From Prosopocoilus inquinatus (lineage: Eukaryota; Arthropoda; Insecta; Coleoptera; Lucanidae): a stretch of 64,000 nt of DNA. Position numbers and translations under genes: made by a program. How positions within the stretch are numbered: position 1 is the stretch's first letter; each line of letters begins with the position of its first letter. Positions 36,072 through 48,443 of this stretch are shown here, in pieces. A model generated the notes under the pieces. That model saw nothing but the letters and a program-made list of their open reading frames with translations, was not told where the DNA came from and made no database searches. The stretch is taken from contig JAYKNF010000021.1 in NCBI GenBank assembly GCA_036172665.1, forward strand, positions 646,537 to 710,536. Reading direction: 5' to 3'.

Positions 36072-38158
36072 AATAGTTTTAAACGAAACAACACGTATTA
36101 GCGTTGTTCCTGTGATGTATCCAATCGATCCTTACTTATCTACTATGTTATTTGACGTTTCGATGGACTCCAGTAACTCTGATGTGAGATACGAAATTTT
36201 CGGACGCAGCAGAAGCTGGAAATAGTTTTAAACGAAACAACACGCATTAGCGTTGTTCCTGTGATGTATCTAATCGATCCTTACTCATCTATCATGTTAT
36301 TTGACGTTTCGATGGACTCTAGTAATTCTGATGTGAGATACGATGTTTTTGGACGCAGCAGGAGCTGGAAATAGTTTTAAACGAAACAACACGTATTAGC
36401 GTTGTTCCTGTGATGTATCTAATCGATTCTTACTCATCTATCATGTTATTTGACGTTTGGATGGACTCCAGTAACTCTGATGTGAGATACAAAGTTTATC
36501 GGACGCAGCAGAAGCTGCAAATAGTTTTAAATGAAACAACAAGCATTAGCGTTGTTCCTGTGATGTATCTAATCGATCCTTACTCATCTATCATGTTATT
36601 TGACGTTTCGATGGACTCTAGTAACTCTGATGTGAGATACGTAGTTTTTGGACGCAGCAGGAGCTGGAAATAGTTTTAAACGAAACAACACGCATTAGCG
36701 TTGTTCCTGTGATGTATCTAATCGATCCTTACTCATCTATCATGTTATTTGGCGTTTCGATGGACTCCAGTAACTTTGATGTGAGTTACCAAGTTCTCGG
36801 ACGCAGCAGAAGCTGGAAATAGTTTTGAACGAAACAACACGTATTAGCGTTGTTCCTGTGATGTATCTAAACGATCCTTACTTATCTAACATGTTATTTG
36901 ACGTTTGGATGGACTCCAGTAACTCTGATGTGAGATACAAAGTTCTCGGACGCAGCAGTAGCTGGAAATAATTTTGAACGAAACAACACGTATTAGCGTT
37001 GTTCCTGTGATGTATCTAAGCGATCCTTACTTATCTAACATGTTATTTGACGTTTCGATGGACTCCAGTAACTCTGATGTGAGATACGACGTTTTCGGAC
37101 GCGGCAGAAGCTGGAAACAGTTTTAAACGAAACAACACGCATTAGCGATGTTCCTGTGATGTATCAATCGATCCTTACTCATCTATCATGTTATTTGTCG
37201 TTTCGATGGCCTCCAGTAACTCTGATGTGAGATACGACGTTTTCGGACGCAGCAGAAGCTAGAAATAGTTTTAAACGAAACAACACGCATTAGCGATGTT
37301 CCTGTGATGTATCTAATCGATCCTTACTCATCTATCATGTTATTTTACGTTTGGATGGACTCCAGTAACTCTGATGTGAGATACAAAGTTTTTGGACGCA
37401 GCAGAAGCTGGAAATAGTTTTAAACGAAACAACACGCATTAGCGATGTTCCTGTGATGTATCTAATCGATCCTTACTTATCTACTATGTTATTTTACGTT
37501 TGGATGGACTCCAGTAACTCTGATGTGAGATACAAAGTTTTTGGACGCAGCAGGAGCTGGAAATAGTTTTAAACGAAACAACACGCATTAGCGTTGTTCC
37601 TGTGATGTATCTAATCGATCCTTACTCATCTATCATGTTATTTGACATTTGGATGGACTCCAGTAACTCTGATGTGAGATACAAAGTTCTCGGACGCAGC
37701 AGAAGCTGGAAATAGTTTTGAACGAAACAACACGTATTAGCGTTGTTCCTGTGATGTATCTAAACGATCCTTACTTATCTAACATGTTATTTGACGTTTG
37801 GATGGACTCCAGTAACTCTGATGCGTGATACGAAATTTTCGGACGCAGCAGAAGCTGGAAATAGTTTTAAACGAAACAACACGCATTAGCGTTGTTCCTG
37901 TGATGTATCTAATCGATCCTTACTCATCTGTCATGTTATTTGACGTTTCGATGGACTCTAGTAATTCTGATGTGAGATACGAAGTTCTTGGACGCAGCAG
38001 GAGCTGGAAATAGTTTTAAACGAAACAACACGTATTAGCGTTGTTCCTGTGATGTATCTAATCGATCCTTACTCATCTATCATGTTATTTGACGTTTGGA
38101 TGGACTCCAGTAACTCTGATGTGAGATACAAAATTTATCGGAAGCAGCAGAAGCTGCA
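36072..38158 (+). repeat. Segment H I J K' P/Q M/A B C D E Q M I' J
   Basis: This continues the tandem begun at 34879 and then aligns with 24148 onward. P and Q are fused into a single unit at 36669 (ggcgtttcg and actttgatg, then agaagctgg with gaacg following), one monomer shorter than the counterpart. The C at 37116 and its left neighbour share cggacgcggc and gaaacagtttt with 25320-25345. Confidence 0.83.
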
Positions 38159-38307
38159 AATAGTTTTAAATGAAACAACACGCATTAGCGTTGTTCCTGT
38201 GATGTATCTTATCGATCCTTACTCATCTATCATGTTATTTGACGTTTGGACGGAAACCAGTAACTCTGATGTGAGATACAAAGTTCTAGGACGCAGCAGA
38301 AGCTGGA

Positions 38308-40095
38308 AATAGTTTTGAACGAAACAACACGTAATAGCGTTGTTCCTGTGATGTATCTAAACGATCCTTAATTATCTAACATGTTATTTGAAGTTTGGAT
38401 GGACTCCAGTAAGTCTGATGTGAGATACGACGTTTTCGGACGCAGCAGCAACTGGAAATAGTTTTAAACGAAACAACACGTATTAGCGTTGTTCCTGTAA
38501 TGTATCTAATCGATACTTACTCATCTATCATGTTATTTGACGTTTTGATGGACTCCAGTAACTCTGTTGTGAGATACAAAGTTCTCGGACGCAGCAGTAG
38601 CTGGAAATAATTTTGAACGAAACAACAAGTATTAGCGTTGTTCCTGTGATATATCTAAGCGATCCTTACTTATCTAACATGTTATTTGACGTTTCGATGG
38701 ACTCCAGTAACTCTGATGTGAGATACGACGTTTTCGGACGCAGCAGAAGCTGGAAATAGTTTTAAACGAAACAACACGCATTAGCGATGTTCCTGTGATG
38801 TATCAATCGATCCTTACTCATCTATCATGTTATTTGTGGTTTCGATGGCCTCCAGTAACTCTGATGTGAGATACGAGGTTTTCGGACGCAGCAGAAGCTG
38901 GAAATAGTTTTAAACGAAACAACACGCATTAGCGATGTTCCTGTGATGTATCTAATCGATCCTTACTCATCTATCATGTTATTTTACGTTTGGATGGACT
39001 CCAGTAACTCTGATGTGAGATACAAAGTTTTTGGACGCAGCAGAAGCTGGAAAAAGTTTTAAACGAAACAACACGCATTAGCGATGTTCCTGTGATGTAT
39101 CTAATCGATCCTTACTTATCTACTATGTTATTTTACGTTTGGATGGACTCCAGTAACTCTGATGTGAGATACAAAGTTTTTGGACGCAGCAGGAGCTGGA
39201 AATAGTTTTAAACGAAACAACACGCATTAGCGTTGTTCCTGTGATGTATCTAATCGATCCTTACTCATCTATCATGTTATTTGACGTTTCGATGTACTCT
39301 AGTAATTCTGAAGAGAGATACGAAGTTTTTGGACGCAGCAGGAGCTGGAAATAGTTTTAAACGAAATGACACGTATTAGCGTTGTTCCTGTGATGTATCT
39401 AATCGATCCTTACTTATATAGCATGTTATTTGACGTTTGAATGGACTCCAGTAACTCTGATGTGAGATACAAAGTTCTCGGACGCAGCAGAAGCTGGAAA
39501 TAGTTTTGAACGAAACAACACGTATTAGCGTTGTTCCTGTGATGCATCTAATCGATCCTTACTTATCTACTATGTTATTTGACGTTTCGATGGACTCCAG
39601 TAACTCTGATGTGAGATACGAAATTTTCGGAAGCAGCAGAAGCTGGAAATAGTTTTAAACGAAACAACACGCATTAGCGTTGTTCCTGTGATGTATCTAA
39701 TCGATCCTTACTCATCTATCATGTTATTTGACGTTTCGATGGACTCTAGTAATTCTGATGTGAGATACGAAGTTTTTGGACGCAGCAGGAGCTGGAAATA
39801 GTTTTAAACGAAACAACACGTATTAGCGTTGTTCCTGTGATGTATCTAATCGATCCTTGCTCATCTATCATGTTATTTGACGTTTGGATGGACTCCAGTA
39901 ACTCTGATGTGAGATACAAAGTTTATCGGAAGCAGCAGAAGCTGCAAATAGTTTTAAATGAAACAACACGCATTACCGTTGTTCCTGTGATGTATCATAT
40001 CGATCCTTACTCATCTATCATGTTATTTGACGTTTGGACGGACACCAGTAACTCTGATGTGAGATACAAAGTTCTAGGACGCAGCAGAAGCTGGA
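38308..40095 (+). repeat. Canonical 12-mer L A B C D E F G H I J K, copy 2 (1788 bp)
   Basis: The order and length are identical to 26533-28320, at an offset of 11775 bp, and the same private states are present. Differences include gtaatagcg in L, cgttttgatgg in A, gaaaaagtttt after D, cgatgtactctag in F and gatccttgctc in J. It is the left member of a larger tandem with 40245-42032. Confidence 0.9.
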
Positions 40096-40244
40096 AATAG
40101 TTTTGAACGAAACAACACGTATTAGCGTTGTTCCTGTGATGTATCTAAACGTTCCTTAATTATCTAACATGTTATTTGACGTTTGGATGGACTCCAGTAA
40201 CTCTGATGTGTGATACGAAATTTTCGGACGCAGCAGAAGCTGGA

Positions 40245-40393
40245 AATAGTTTTAAACGAAACAACACGCATTAGCGTTGTTCCTGTGATGTATCTAATCG
40301 ATCCTTACTCATCTATCATGTTATTTGACGTTTGGACGGAAACCAGTAACTCTGATGTGAGATACAAAGTTCTAGGACGCAGCAGAAGCTGGA
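40245..40393 (+). repeat. I'/K chimeric monomer at a tandem-duplication junction
   Basis: The unit follows an L/M unit, as I' does, and carries ctaatcg (I' state, at 40296), but from 40315 on it has the K states ctatcatg, ggacggaaacc and ttctagg. The ggaaacc state is otherwise present in the K at 38159. The unequal exchange that made the tandem duplication therefore falls between 40296 and 40315. Confidence 0.85.
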
Positions 40394-42032
40394 AATAGTT
40401 TTGAACGAAACAACACGTAATAGCGTTGTTCCTGTGATGTATCTAAACGATCCTTAATTATCTAACATGTTATTTGAAGTTTGGATGGACTCCAGTAAGT
40501 CTGATGTGAGATACGACGTTTTCGGACGCAGCAGCAACTGGAAATAGTTTTAAACGAAACAACACGTATTAGCGTTGTTCCTGTAATGTATCTAATCGAT
40601 ACTTACTCATCTATCATGTTATTTGACGTTTGGATGGACTCCAGTAACTCTGTTGTGAGATACAAAGTTCTCGGACGCAGCAGTAGCTGGAAATAATTTT
40701 GAACGAAACAACACGTATTAGCGTTGTTCCTGTGATATATCTAAGCGATCCTTACTTATCTAACATGTTATTTGACGTTTCGATGGACTCCAGTAACTCT
40801 GATGTGAGATACGACGTTTTCGGACGCAGCAGAAGCTGGAAATAGTTTTAAACGAAACAACACGCATTAGCGATGTTCCTGTGATGTATCAATCGATCCT
40901 TACTCATCTATCATGTTATTTGTGGTTTCGATGGCCTCCAGTAACTCTGATGTGAGATACGAGGTTTTCGGACGCAGCAGAAGCTGGAAATAGTTTTAAA
41001 CGAAACAACACGCATTAGCGATGTTCCTGTGATGTATCTAATCGATCCTTACTTATCTACTATGTTATTTTACGTTTGGATGGACTCCAGTAACTCTGAT
41101 GTGAGATACAAAGTTTTTGGACGCAGCAGGAGCTGGAAATAGTTTTAAACGAAACAACACGCATTAGCGTTGTTCCTGTGATGTATCTAATCGATCCTTA
41201 CTCATCTATCATGTTATTTGACGTTTCGATGTACTCTAGTAATTCTGAAGAGACATACGAAGTTTTTGGACGCAGCAGGAGCTGGAAATAGTTTTAAACG
41301 AAATGACACGTATTAGCGTTGTTCCTGTGATGTATCTAATCGATCCTTACTTATATAGCATGTTATTTGACGTTTGAATGGACTCCAGTAACTCTGATGT
41401 GAGATACAAAGTTCTCGGACGCAGCAGAAGCTGGAAATAGTTTTGAACGAAACAACACGTATTAGCGTTGTTCCTGTGATGCATCTAATCGATCCTTACT
41501 TATCTACTATGTTATTTGACGTTTCGATGGACTCCAGTAACTCTGATGTGAGATACGAAATTTTCGGACGCAGCAGAAGCTGGAAATAGTTTTAAACGAA
41601 ACAACACGCATTAGCGTTGTTCCTGTGATGTATCTAATCGATCCTTACTCATCTATCATGTTATTTGACGTTTCGATGGACTCTAGTAATTCTGATGTGA
41701 GATACGAAGTTTTTGGACGCAGCAGGAGCTGGAAATAGTTTTAAACGAAACAACACGTATTAGCGTTGTTCCTGTGATGTATCTAATCGATCCTTGCTCA
41801 TCTATCATGTTATTTGACGTTTGGATGGACTCCAGTAACTCTGATGTGAGATACAAAGTTTATCGGAAGCAGCAGAAGCTGCAAATAGTTTTAAATGAAA
41901 CAACACGCATTACCGTTGTTCCTGTGATGTATCTTATCGATCCTTACTCATCTATCATGTTATTTGACGTTTGGACGGACACCAGTAACTCTGATGTGAG
42001 ATACAAAGTTCTAGGACGCAGCAGAAGCTGGA
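40394..42032 (+). repeat. 11-mer L A B C E F G H I J K (12-mer lacking D)
   Basis: This is a second tandem copy of 38308-40095. The offset is 2086 bp (14 monomers) up to C and 1937 bp (13 monomers) after it, because D is missing between 40989 and its left neighbour. It shares gtaatagcg, ttgaagtttgg and gatccttgctc with the left copy. F has the private state gaagagacatacg. Confidence 0.88.
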
Positions 42033-43373
42033 AATAGTTTTGAACGAAACAACACGTATTAGCGTTGTTCCTGTGATGTATCTAAACGTTCCTTAATTAT
42101 CTAACATGTTATTTGACGTTTGGATGGACTCCAGTAACTCTGATGTGTGATACGAAATTTTCGGACGCAGCAGAAGCTGGAAATAGTTTTAAACGAAACA
42201 ACACGCATTAGCGTTGTTCCTGTGATGTATCTAATCGATCCTTACTCATCTGTCATGTTATTTGACGTTTCGATTTACTCTAGTAATTCTGATGTGAGAT
42301 ACGAAGTTTTTGGACGCAGCAGGAGCTGGAAATAGTTTTAAACGAAACAACACGTATTAGCGTTGTTCCTGTGATGTATCTAATCGATCCTTACTCATCT
42401 ATCATGTTATTTGACGTTTGGATGGACTCCAGTAACTCTGATGTGAGATACAAAGTTTATCGGAAGCAGCAGAAGCTGCAAATAGTTTTAAATGAAACAA
42501 CACGCATCAGCGTTGTTCCTGTGATGTATCTTATCGATCCTTACTCATCTATCATGTTATTTGACGTTTGGACGGACACCAGTAACTCTGATGTGAGATA
42601 CAAAGTTCTAGGACGCAGCAGAAGCTGGAAATAGTTTTGAACGAAACAACACGTATTAGCGTTGTTCCTGTGATGTATCGAAACGATCCTTAATTATCTA
42701 ACATGTTATTTGACGTTTGGATGGACTCCAGTAAGTCTGATGTGAGATACGACGTTTTCGGACGCAGCAGCAACTGGAAATAGTTTTAAACGAAACAACA
42801 CGTATTAGCGTTGTTCCTGTGATGTATCTAATCGATACTTACTCATCTATCATGTTATTTGACGTTTGGATGGACTCCAGTAACTCTGATGTGAGATACA
42901 AAGTTCTCGGACGCAGCAGTAGCTGGAAATTATTTTGAACGAAACAACACGTATTAGCGTTGTTCCTGTGATGTATCTAAGCGATCCTTACTTGTCTAAC
43001 ATGTTATTTGACGTTTCGATGGACTCCAGTAACTCTGATGTGAGATACGACGTTTTCGGATGCAGCAGAAGCTGGAAATAGTTTTAAACGAAACAACACG
43101 CATTAGCGATGTTCCTGTGATGTATCAATCGATCCTTACTCATCTATCATGTTATTTGTCGTTTCGATGGCCTCCAGTAACTCTGATGTGAGATACGACG
43201 TTTTCGGACGCAGCAGGAGCTGGAAATAGTCTTAAACGAAACAACACGCATTAGCGTTGTTCCTGTGATGTATCTAATCGATCCTTACTCATCTATCATG
43301 TTATTTGGCGTTTCGATGGACTCCAGTAACTCTGATGTGAGATACGAAATTTTTGGACGCAGCAGGAGCTGGA
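42033..43373 (+). repeat. Segment L/M I' J K L A B C P0
   Basis: The first six units repeat 28321-29214, including cgttcc, cgatttactctag and aaattattttg. After A the two regions part: B here keeps cgacgttttcgg, whereas the unit at 29215 becomes I-like. P0 at 43225 begins with aatagtcttaaacg. Confidence 0.83.
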
Positions 43374-44267
43374 AATAGTTTTAAACGAAACAACACGTAT
43401 TAGCGTTGTTCCTGTGATGTATCTAATCGATCCTTACTCAGCTATCATGTTATTTGACGTTTGGATGGACTCCAGTAACTCTGATGTGAGATACAAAGTT
43501 CTCGGACGCAGCAGTAGCTGGAAATAGTTTTGAACGTAACAACACGTATTAGCGTTGTTCCTGTGATGTATCTAAGCGATCCTTACTTATCTAACATGTT
43601 ATTTGACGTTTGGATGGACTCCAGTAAGTCTGATGTGAGATACAAAGTTTTTGGACGCAGCAGGAGCTGGAAATAGTTTTAAACGAAACAACACGCATTA
43701 GCGTTGTTCCTGTCATGTATCTATTCGATTCTTACTTATCTAACATGTTATTTGACGTTTGGATGGACTCCAGTAAGTCTGATGTAAGATACAAAGTTCT
43801 CGGACGCAGCAGTTGCTGGAAATAGTTTTAAACGAAACAACACGCATTAGCGTTGTTCCTGTGATGTATCTAATCGATTCTTACTCACCTATCATGTTAT
43901 TTGACGTTTCGATGGACTCCAGTAACTCTGAAGTGAGATACGAAGTTCTCGGACGCAGCTGAAGCTGGAGATAGTTTTAAACGAAACAACACGTATTAGC
44001 GTTGTTCCTGTGCTGTATCTAATCGATCCTTACTTATCTATCATGTTATTTGTCGTTTCGATGGACTCCAGTAACTCTGATGTGAGATACGACGTTTTCG
44101 GACGCAGCAGAAGCTGGAAATAGTTTTAAACTAAGCAACACGCATTAGCCATGTTCCTGTGATGTATCTAATCGATCCTTACTCATCTATCATGTTATTT
44201 TACGTTTGGATGGACTCCAGTAACTCCGATGTGAGATACAAAGTTTTTGGACGCAGCAGGAGCTGGA
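43374..44267 (+). repeat. Block A2 R R2 S T U, matching 4321-5214 at 39 kb distance
   Basis: Six monomers share rare states with the left end: ctattcgattc in R2 (4670 and 43723, offset 39053), ctcacctatc and gctggagatag in S, gtgctgtatc in T, and ctaagcaac with gccatg in U. The following unit at 44268 also shares tattatcg and ccaatcg with 1044 and 5215. The shared block spans at least 900 bp. Confidence 0.86.
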
Positions 44268-47200
44268 AATAGTTTTAAACGAAACAACACGTATTATCGT
44301 TGTTCCTGTGATGTATCCAATCGATCCTTACTTATCTACTATGTTATTTGACGTTTCGATGGACTCCAGTAACTCTGATGTGAGATACGAAATTTTCGGA
44401 CGCAGCAGAAGCTGGAAATAGTTTTAAACGAAACAACACGCATTAGCGTTGTTCCTGTGATGTATCTAATCGATCCTTACTCATCTATCATGTTATTTGA
44501 CGTTTCGATGGACTCTAGTAATTCTGATGTGAGATACGAAGTTTTTGGACGCAGCAGGAGCTGGAAATAGTTTTAAACGAAACAACACGTATTAGCGTTG
44601 TTCCTGTGATGTATCTAATCGATCCTTACTCATCTATCATGTTATTTGACGTTTGGATGGACTCCAGTAACTCTGATGTGAGATACAAAGTTTATCGGAC
44701 GCAGCAGAAGCTGCAAATAGTTTTAAATGAAACAACACGCATTAGCGTTGTTCCTGTGATGTATCTAATCGATCCTTACTCATCTATCATGTTATTTGAC
44801 GTTTCGATGGACTCTAGTAACTCTGATGTGAGATACGAAGTTGTTGGACGCAGCAGGAGCTGGAAATAGTTTTAAACGAAACAACACGCATTAGCGTTGT
44901 TCCTGTGATGTATCTAATCGATCCTTACTCATCTATCATGTTATTTGACGTTTCGATGTACTCTAGTAATTCTGAAGAGAGATACGAAGTTTTTGGACGC
45001 AGCAGGAGCTGGAAATAGTTTTAAACGAAATGACACGTATTAGCGTTGTTCCTGTGATGTATCTAATCGATCCTTACTTATATAGCATGTTATTTGACGT
45101 TTGAATGGACTCCAGTAACTCTGATGTGAGATACAAAGTTCTCGGACGCAGCAGAAGCTGGAAATAGTTTTGAACGAAACAACACGTATTAGCGTTGTTC
45201 CTGTGATGCATCTAATCGATCCTTACTTATCTACTATGTTATTTGACGTTTCGATGGACTCCAGTAACTCTGATGTGAGATACGAAATTTTCGGACGCAG
45301 CAGAAGCTGGAAATAGTTTTAAACGAAACAACACGCATTAGCGTTGTTCCTGTGATGTATCTAATCGATCCTTACTCATCTATCATGTTATTTGACGTTT
45401 CGATGGACTCTAGTAATTCTGATGTGAGATACGAAGTTTTTGGACGCAGCAGGAGCTGGAAATAGTTTTAAACGAAACAACACGTATTAGCGTTGTTCCT
45501 GTGATGTATCTAATCGATCCTTGCTCATCTATCATGTTATTTGACGTTTGGATGGACTCCAGTAACTCTGATGTGAGATACAAAGTTTATCGGAAGCAGC
45601 AGAAGCTGCAAATAGTTTTAAATGAAACAACACGCATTAGCGTTGTTCCTGTGATGTATCTTATCGATCCTTACTCATCTATCATGTTATTTGACGTTTG
45701 GACGGACACCAGTAACTCTGATGTGAGATACAAAGTTCTAGGACGCAGCAGAAGCTGGAAATAGTTTTGAACGAAACAACACCTATTAGCGTTGTTCCTG
45801 TGATGTATCTAAACGATCCTTAATTATCTAACATGTTATTTGACGTTTGGATGGACTCCAGTAAGTCTGATGTGAGATACGACGTTTTCGGACGCAGCAG
45901 CAACTGGAAATAGTTTTAAACGAAACAACACGTATTAGCGTTGTTCCTGTGATGTATCTAATCGATACTTACTCATCTATCATGTTATTTGACGTTTGGA
46001 TGGACTCCAGTAACTCTGATGTGAGATACAAAGTTCTCGGACGCAGCAGTAGCTGGAAATAATTTTGAACGAAACAACACGTATTAGCGTTGTTCCTGTG
46101 ATGTATCTAAGCGATCCTTACTCATCTATCATGTTATTTGGCGTTTCGATGGACTCCAGTAACTCTGATGTGAGATACGAAATTTTTGGACGCAGCAGGA
46201 GCTGGAAATAGTTTTAAACGAAACAACACGTATTAGCGTTGTTCCTGTGATGTACCTAATCGATCCTTACTCATCTATCATGTTATTTGACGTTTGGATG
46301 GACTCCAGTAACTCTGATGTGAGATACGACGTTTTCGGACGCAGCAGGAGCTGGAAATAGTTTTAAACGAAACAACACGCATTAGCGTTGTTCCTGTGAT
46401 GTATCTAATCGATCCTTACTTATCTACTATGTTATTTTACGTTTGGATGGACTCCAATAACTCTGATGTGAGATACAAAGTTTTTGGACGCAGCAGGAGC
46501 TGGAAATAGTTTTAAACGAAACAACACGCATTAGCGTTGTTCCTGTGATGTATCTTATCGATCCTTACTCATCTATCATGTTATTTGACGTTTGGACGGA
46601 CACCAGTAACTCTGATGTGAGATACAAAGTTCTAGGACGCAGCAGAAGCTGGAAATAGTTTTGAACGAAACAACACGTATTAGCGTTGTTCCTGTGATGT
46701 ATCTAAACGATTCTTAATTATCTAACATGTTATTTGACGTTTGGATGGACTCCAGTAACTCTGATGTGTGATACGAAATTTTCGGACGCAGCAGAAGCTG
46801 GAAATAGTTTTAAACGAGACAACACGCATTAACGTTGTTCCTGTGATGTATCTAATCGATCCTTACTCATCTGTCATGTTATTTGACGTTTCGATGGACT
46901 CTAGTAATTCTGATGTGAGATACGAAGTTTTTGGACGCAGCAGGAGCTGGAAATAGTTTTAAACGAAACAACACGTATTAGCGTTGTTCCTGTGATGTAT
47001 CTAATCGATCCTTACTCATCTATCATGTTATTTGACGTTTGGATGGACTCCAGTAACTCTGATGTGAGATACAAAGTTTATCGGAAGCAGCAGAAGCTGC
47101 AAATAGTTTTAAATGAAACAACACGCATTAGCGTTGTTCCTGTGATGTATCTTATCGATCCTTACTCATCTATCATGTTATTTGACGTTTGGACGGACAC

Positions 47201-47548
47201 CAGTAACTCTGATGTGAGATACAAAGTTCTAGGACGCAGCAGAAGCTGGAAATAGTTTTGAACGAAACAACACGTATTAGCGTTGTTCCTGTGATGTATC
47301 TAAACGATCCTTAATTATCTAACATGTTATTTGACGTTTGGATGGACTCCAGTAATTCTGATGTTAGATACGACGTTTTCGGACGCAGCAGCAACTGGAA
47401 ATAGTTTTAAACGAAACAACACGTATTAGCGTTGTTCCTGTGATGTATCTAATCGATACTTACTCATCTATCATGTTATTTGACGTTTCGATGGACTCTA
47501 GTAATTCTGATGTGAGATACGAAGTTTTTGGACGCAGCAGGAGCTGGA
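44268..47548 (+). repeat. Segment V/H I J K' F G H I J K L A then chimeras
   Basis: F G H I J K at 44865-45759 repeats 41138-42032 and 39201-40095, with cgatgtactctag, aaatgacacg, gtgatgcatc and gatccttgctc. After L A come B/P0, Q/D, E and K units. L/M I' J K L A/I at 46654-47548 resembles 42033-42927. The A/I chimera at 47400 joins cgatac (A) to attctgatg and cgaagtttttgg (I). Confidence 0.82.
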
Positions 47549-48443
47549 AATAGTTTTAAACGAAACAACACGTATTAGCGTTGTTCCTGTGATGTATCTA
47601 ATCGATCCTTACTCATCTATCATGTTATTTGACGTTTGGATGGACTCCAGTAACTCTGATGTGAGTTACAAAGTTTATCGGACGCAGCAGAAGCTGCAAA
47701 TAGTTTTAAATGAAACAACACGCATTAGCGTTGTTCCTGTGATGTATCTAATCGATCCTTACTCATCTATCATGTTATTTGACGTTTCGATGGACTCTAG
47801 TAACTCTGATGTGAGATACGAAGTTTTTGGACGCAGCAGGAGCTGGAAATAGTTTTAAACGAAACAACATGCATTAGCGTTGTTCCTGTGATGTATCTAA
47901 TCGATCCTTACTCATCTATCATGTTATTTGGCGTTTCGATGGACTCCAGTAACTTTGATGTGAGTTACGAAGTTCTCGGACGCAGCTGAAGCTAGAAACA
48001 GTTTAAAACGAAACAACACGTATTAGCGTTGTTCCTGTGATGTATCTAATCGATCCTTACTCATCTATCATGTTGTTTGACGTTTGGATGGACTCCAGTA
48101 ACTCTGATGTGAGATACAAAGTTCTCGGACGCAGCAGAAGCTGGAAATAGTTTTGAACGAAACAACACGTATTAGCGTCGTTCCTGTGATGTATCTAAAC
48201 GATCCTTACTTATCTAACATGTTATTTGACGTTTGGATGGACTCCAGTAACTCTGATGTGTGATACGAAATTTTCGGACGCAGCAGAAGCTGGAAATAGT
48301 TTTAAACGAAACAACATGCATTAGCGTTGTTCCTGTGATGTATCTAATCGATCCTTACTCATCTGTCATGTTATTTGACGTTTCGATGGACTCTAGTAAT
48401 TCTGATGTGAGATACGAAGTTTTTGGACGCAGCAGGAGCTGGA
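47549..48443 (+). repeat. 6-mer higher-order repeat J K' P Q M I', copy 1 (895 bp)
   Basis: J is the cggacgcag form and K' has ctagtaactctg. P has acatgcatt, actttgatgtgagttacg and gctagaaa, Q ends agaagctgg, M has gtgtgatacg and I' has ctgtcatg. Five 149-bp units plus the 150-bp J give 895. Further copies start at 50232, 51127, 52470 (with a fused last unit) and 60821. Confidence 0.88.
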
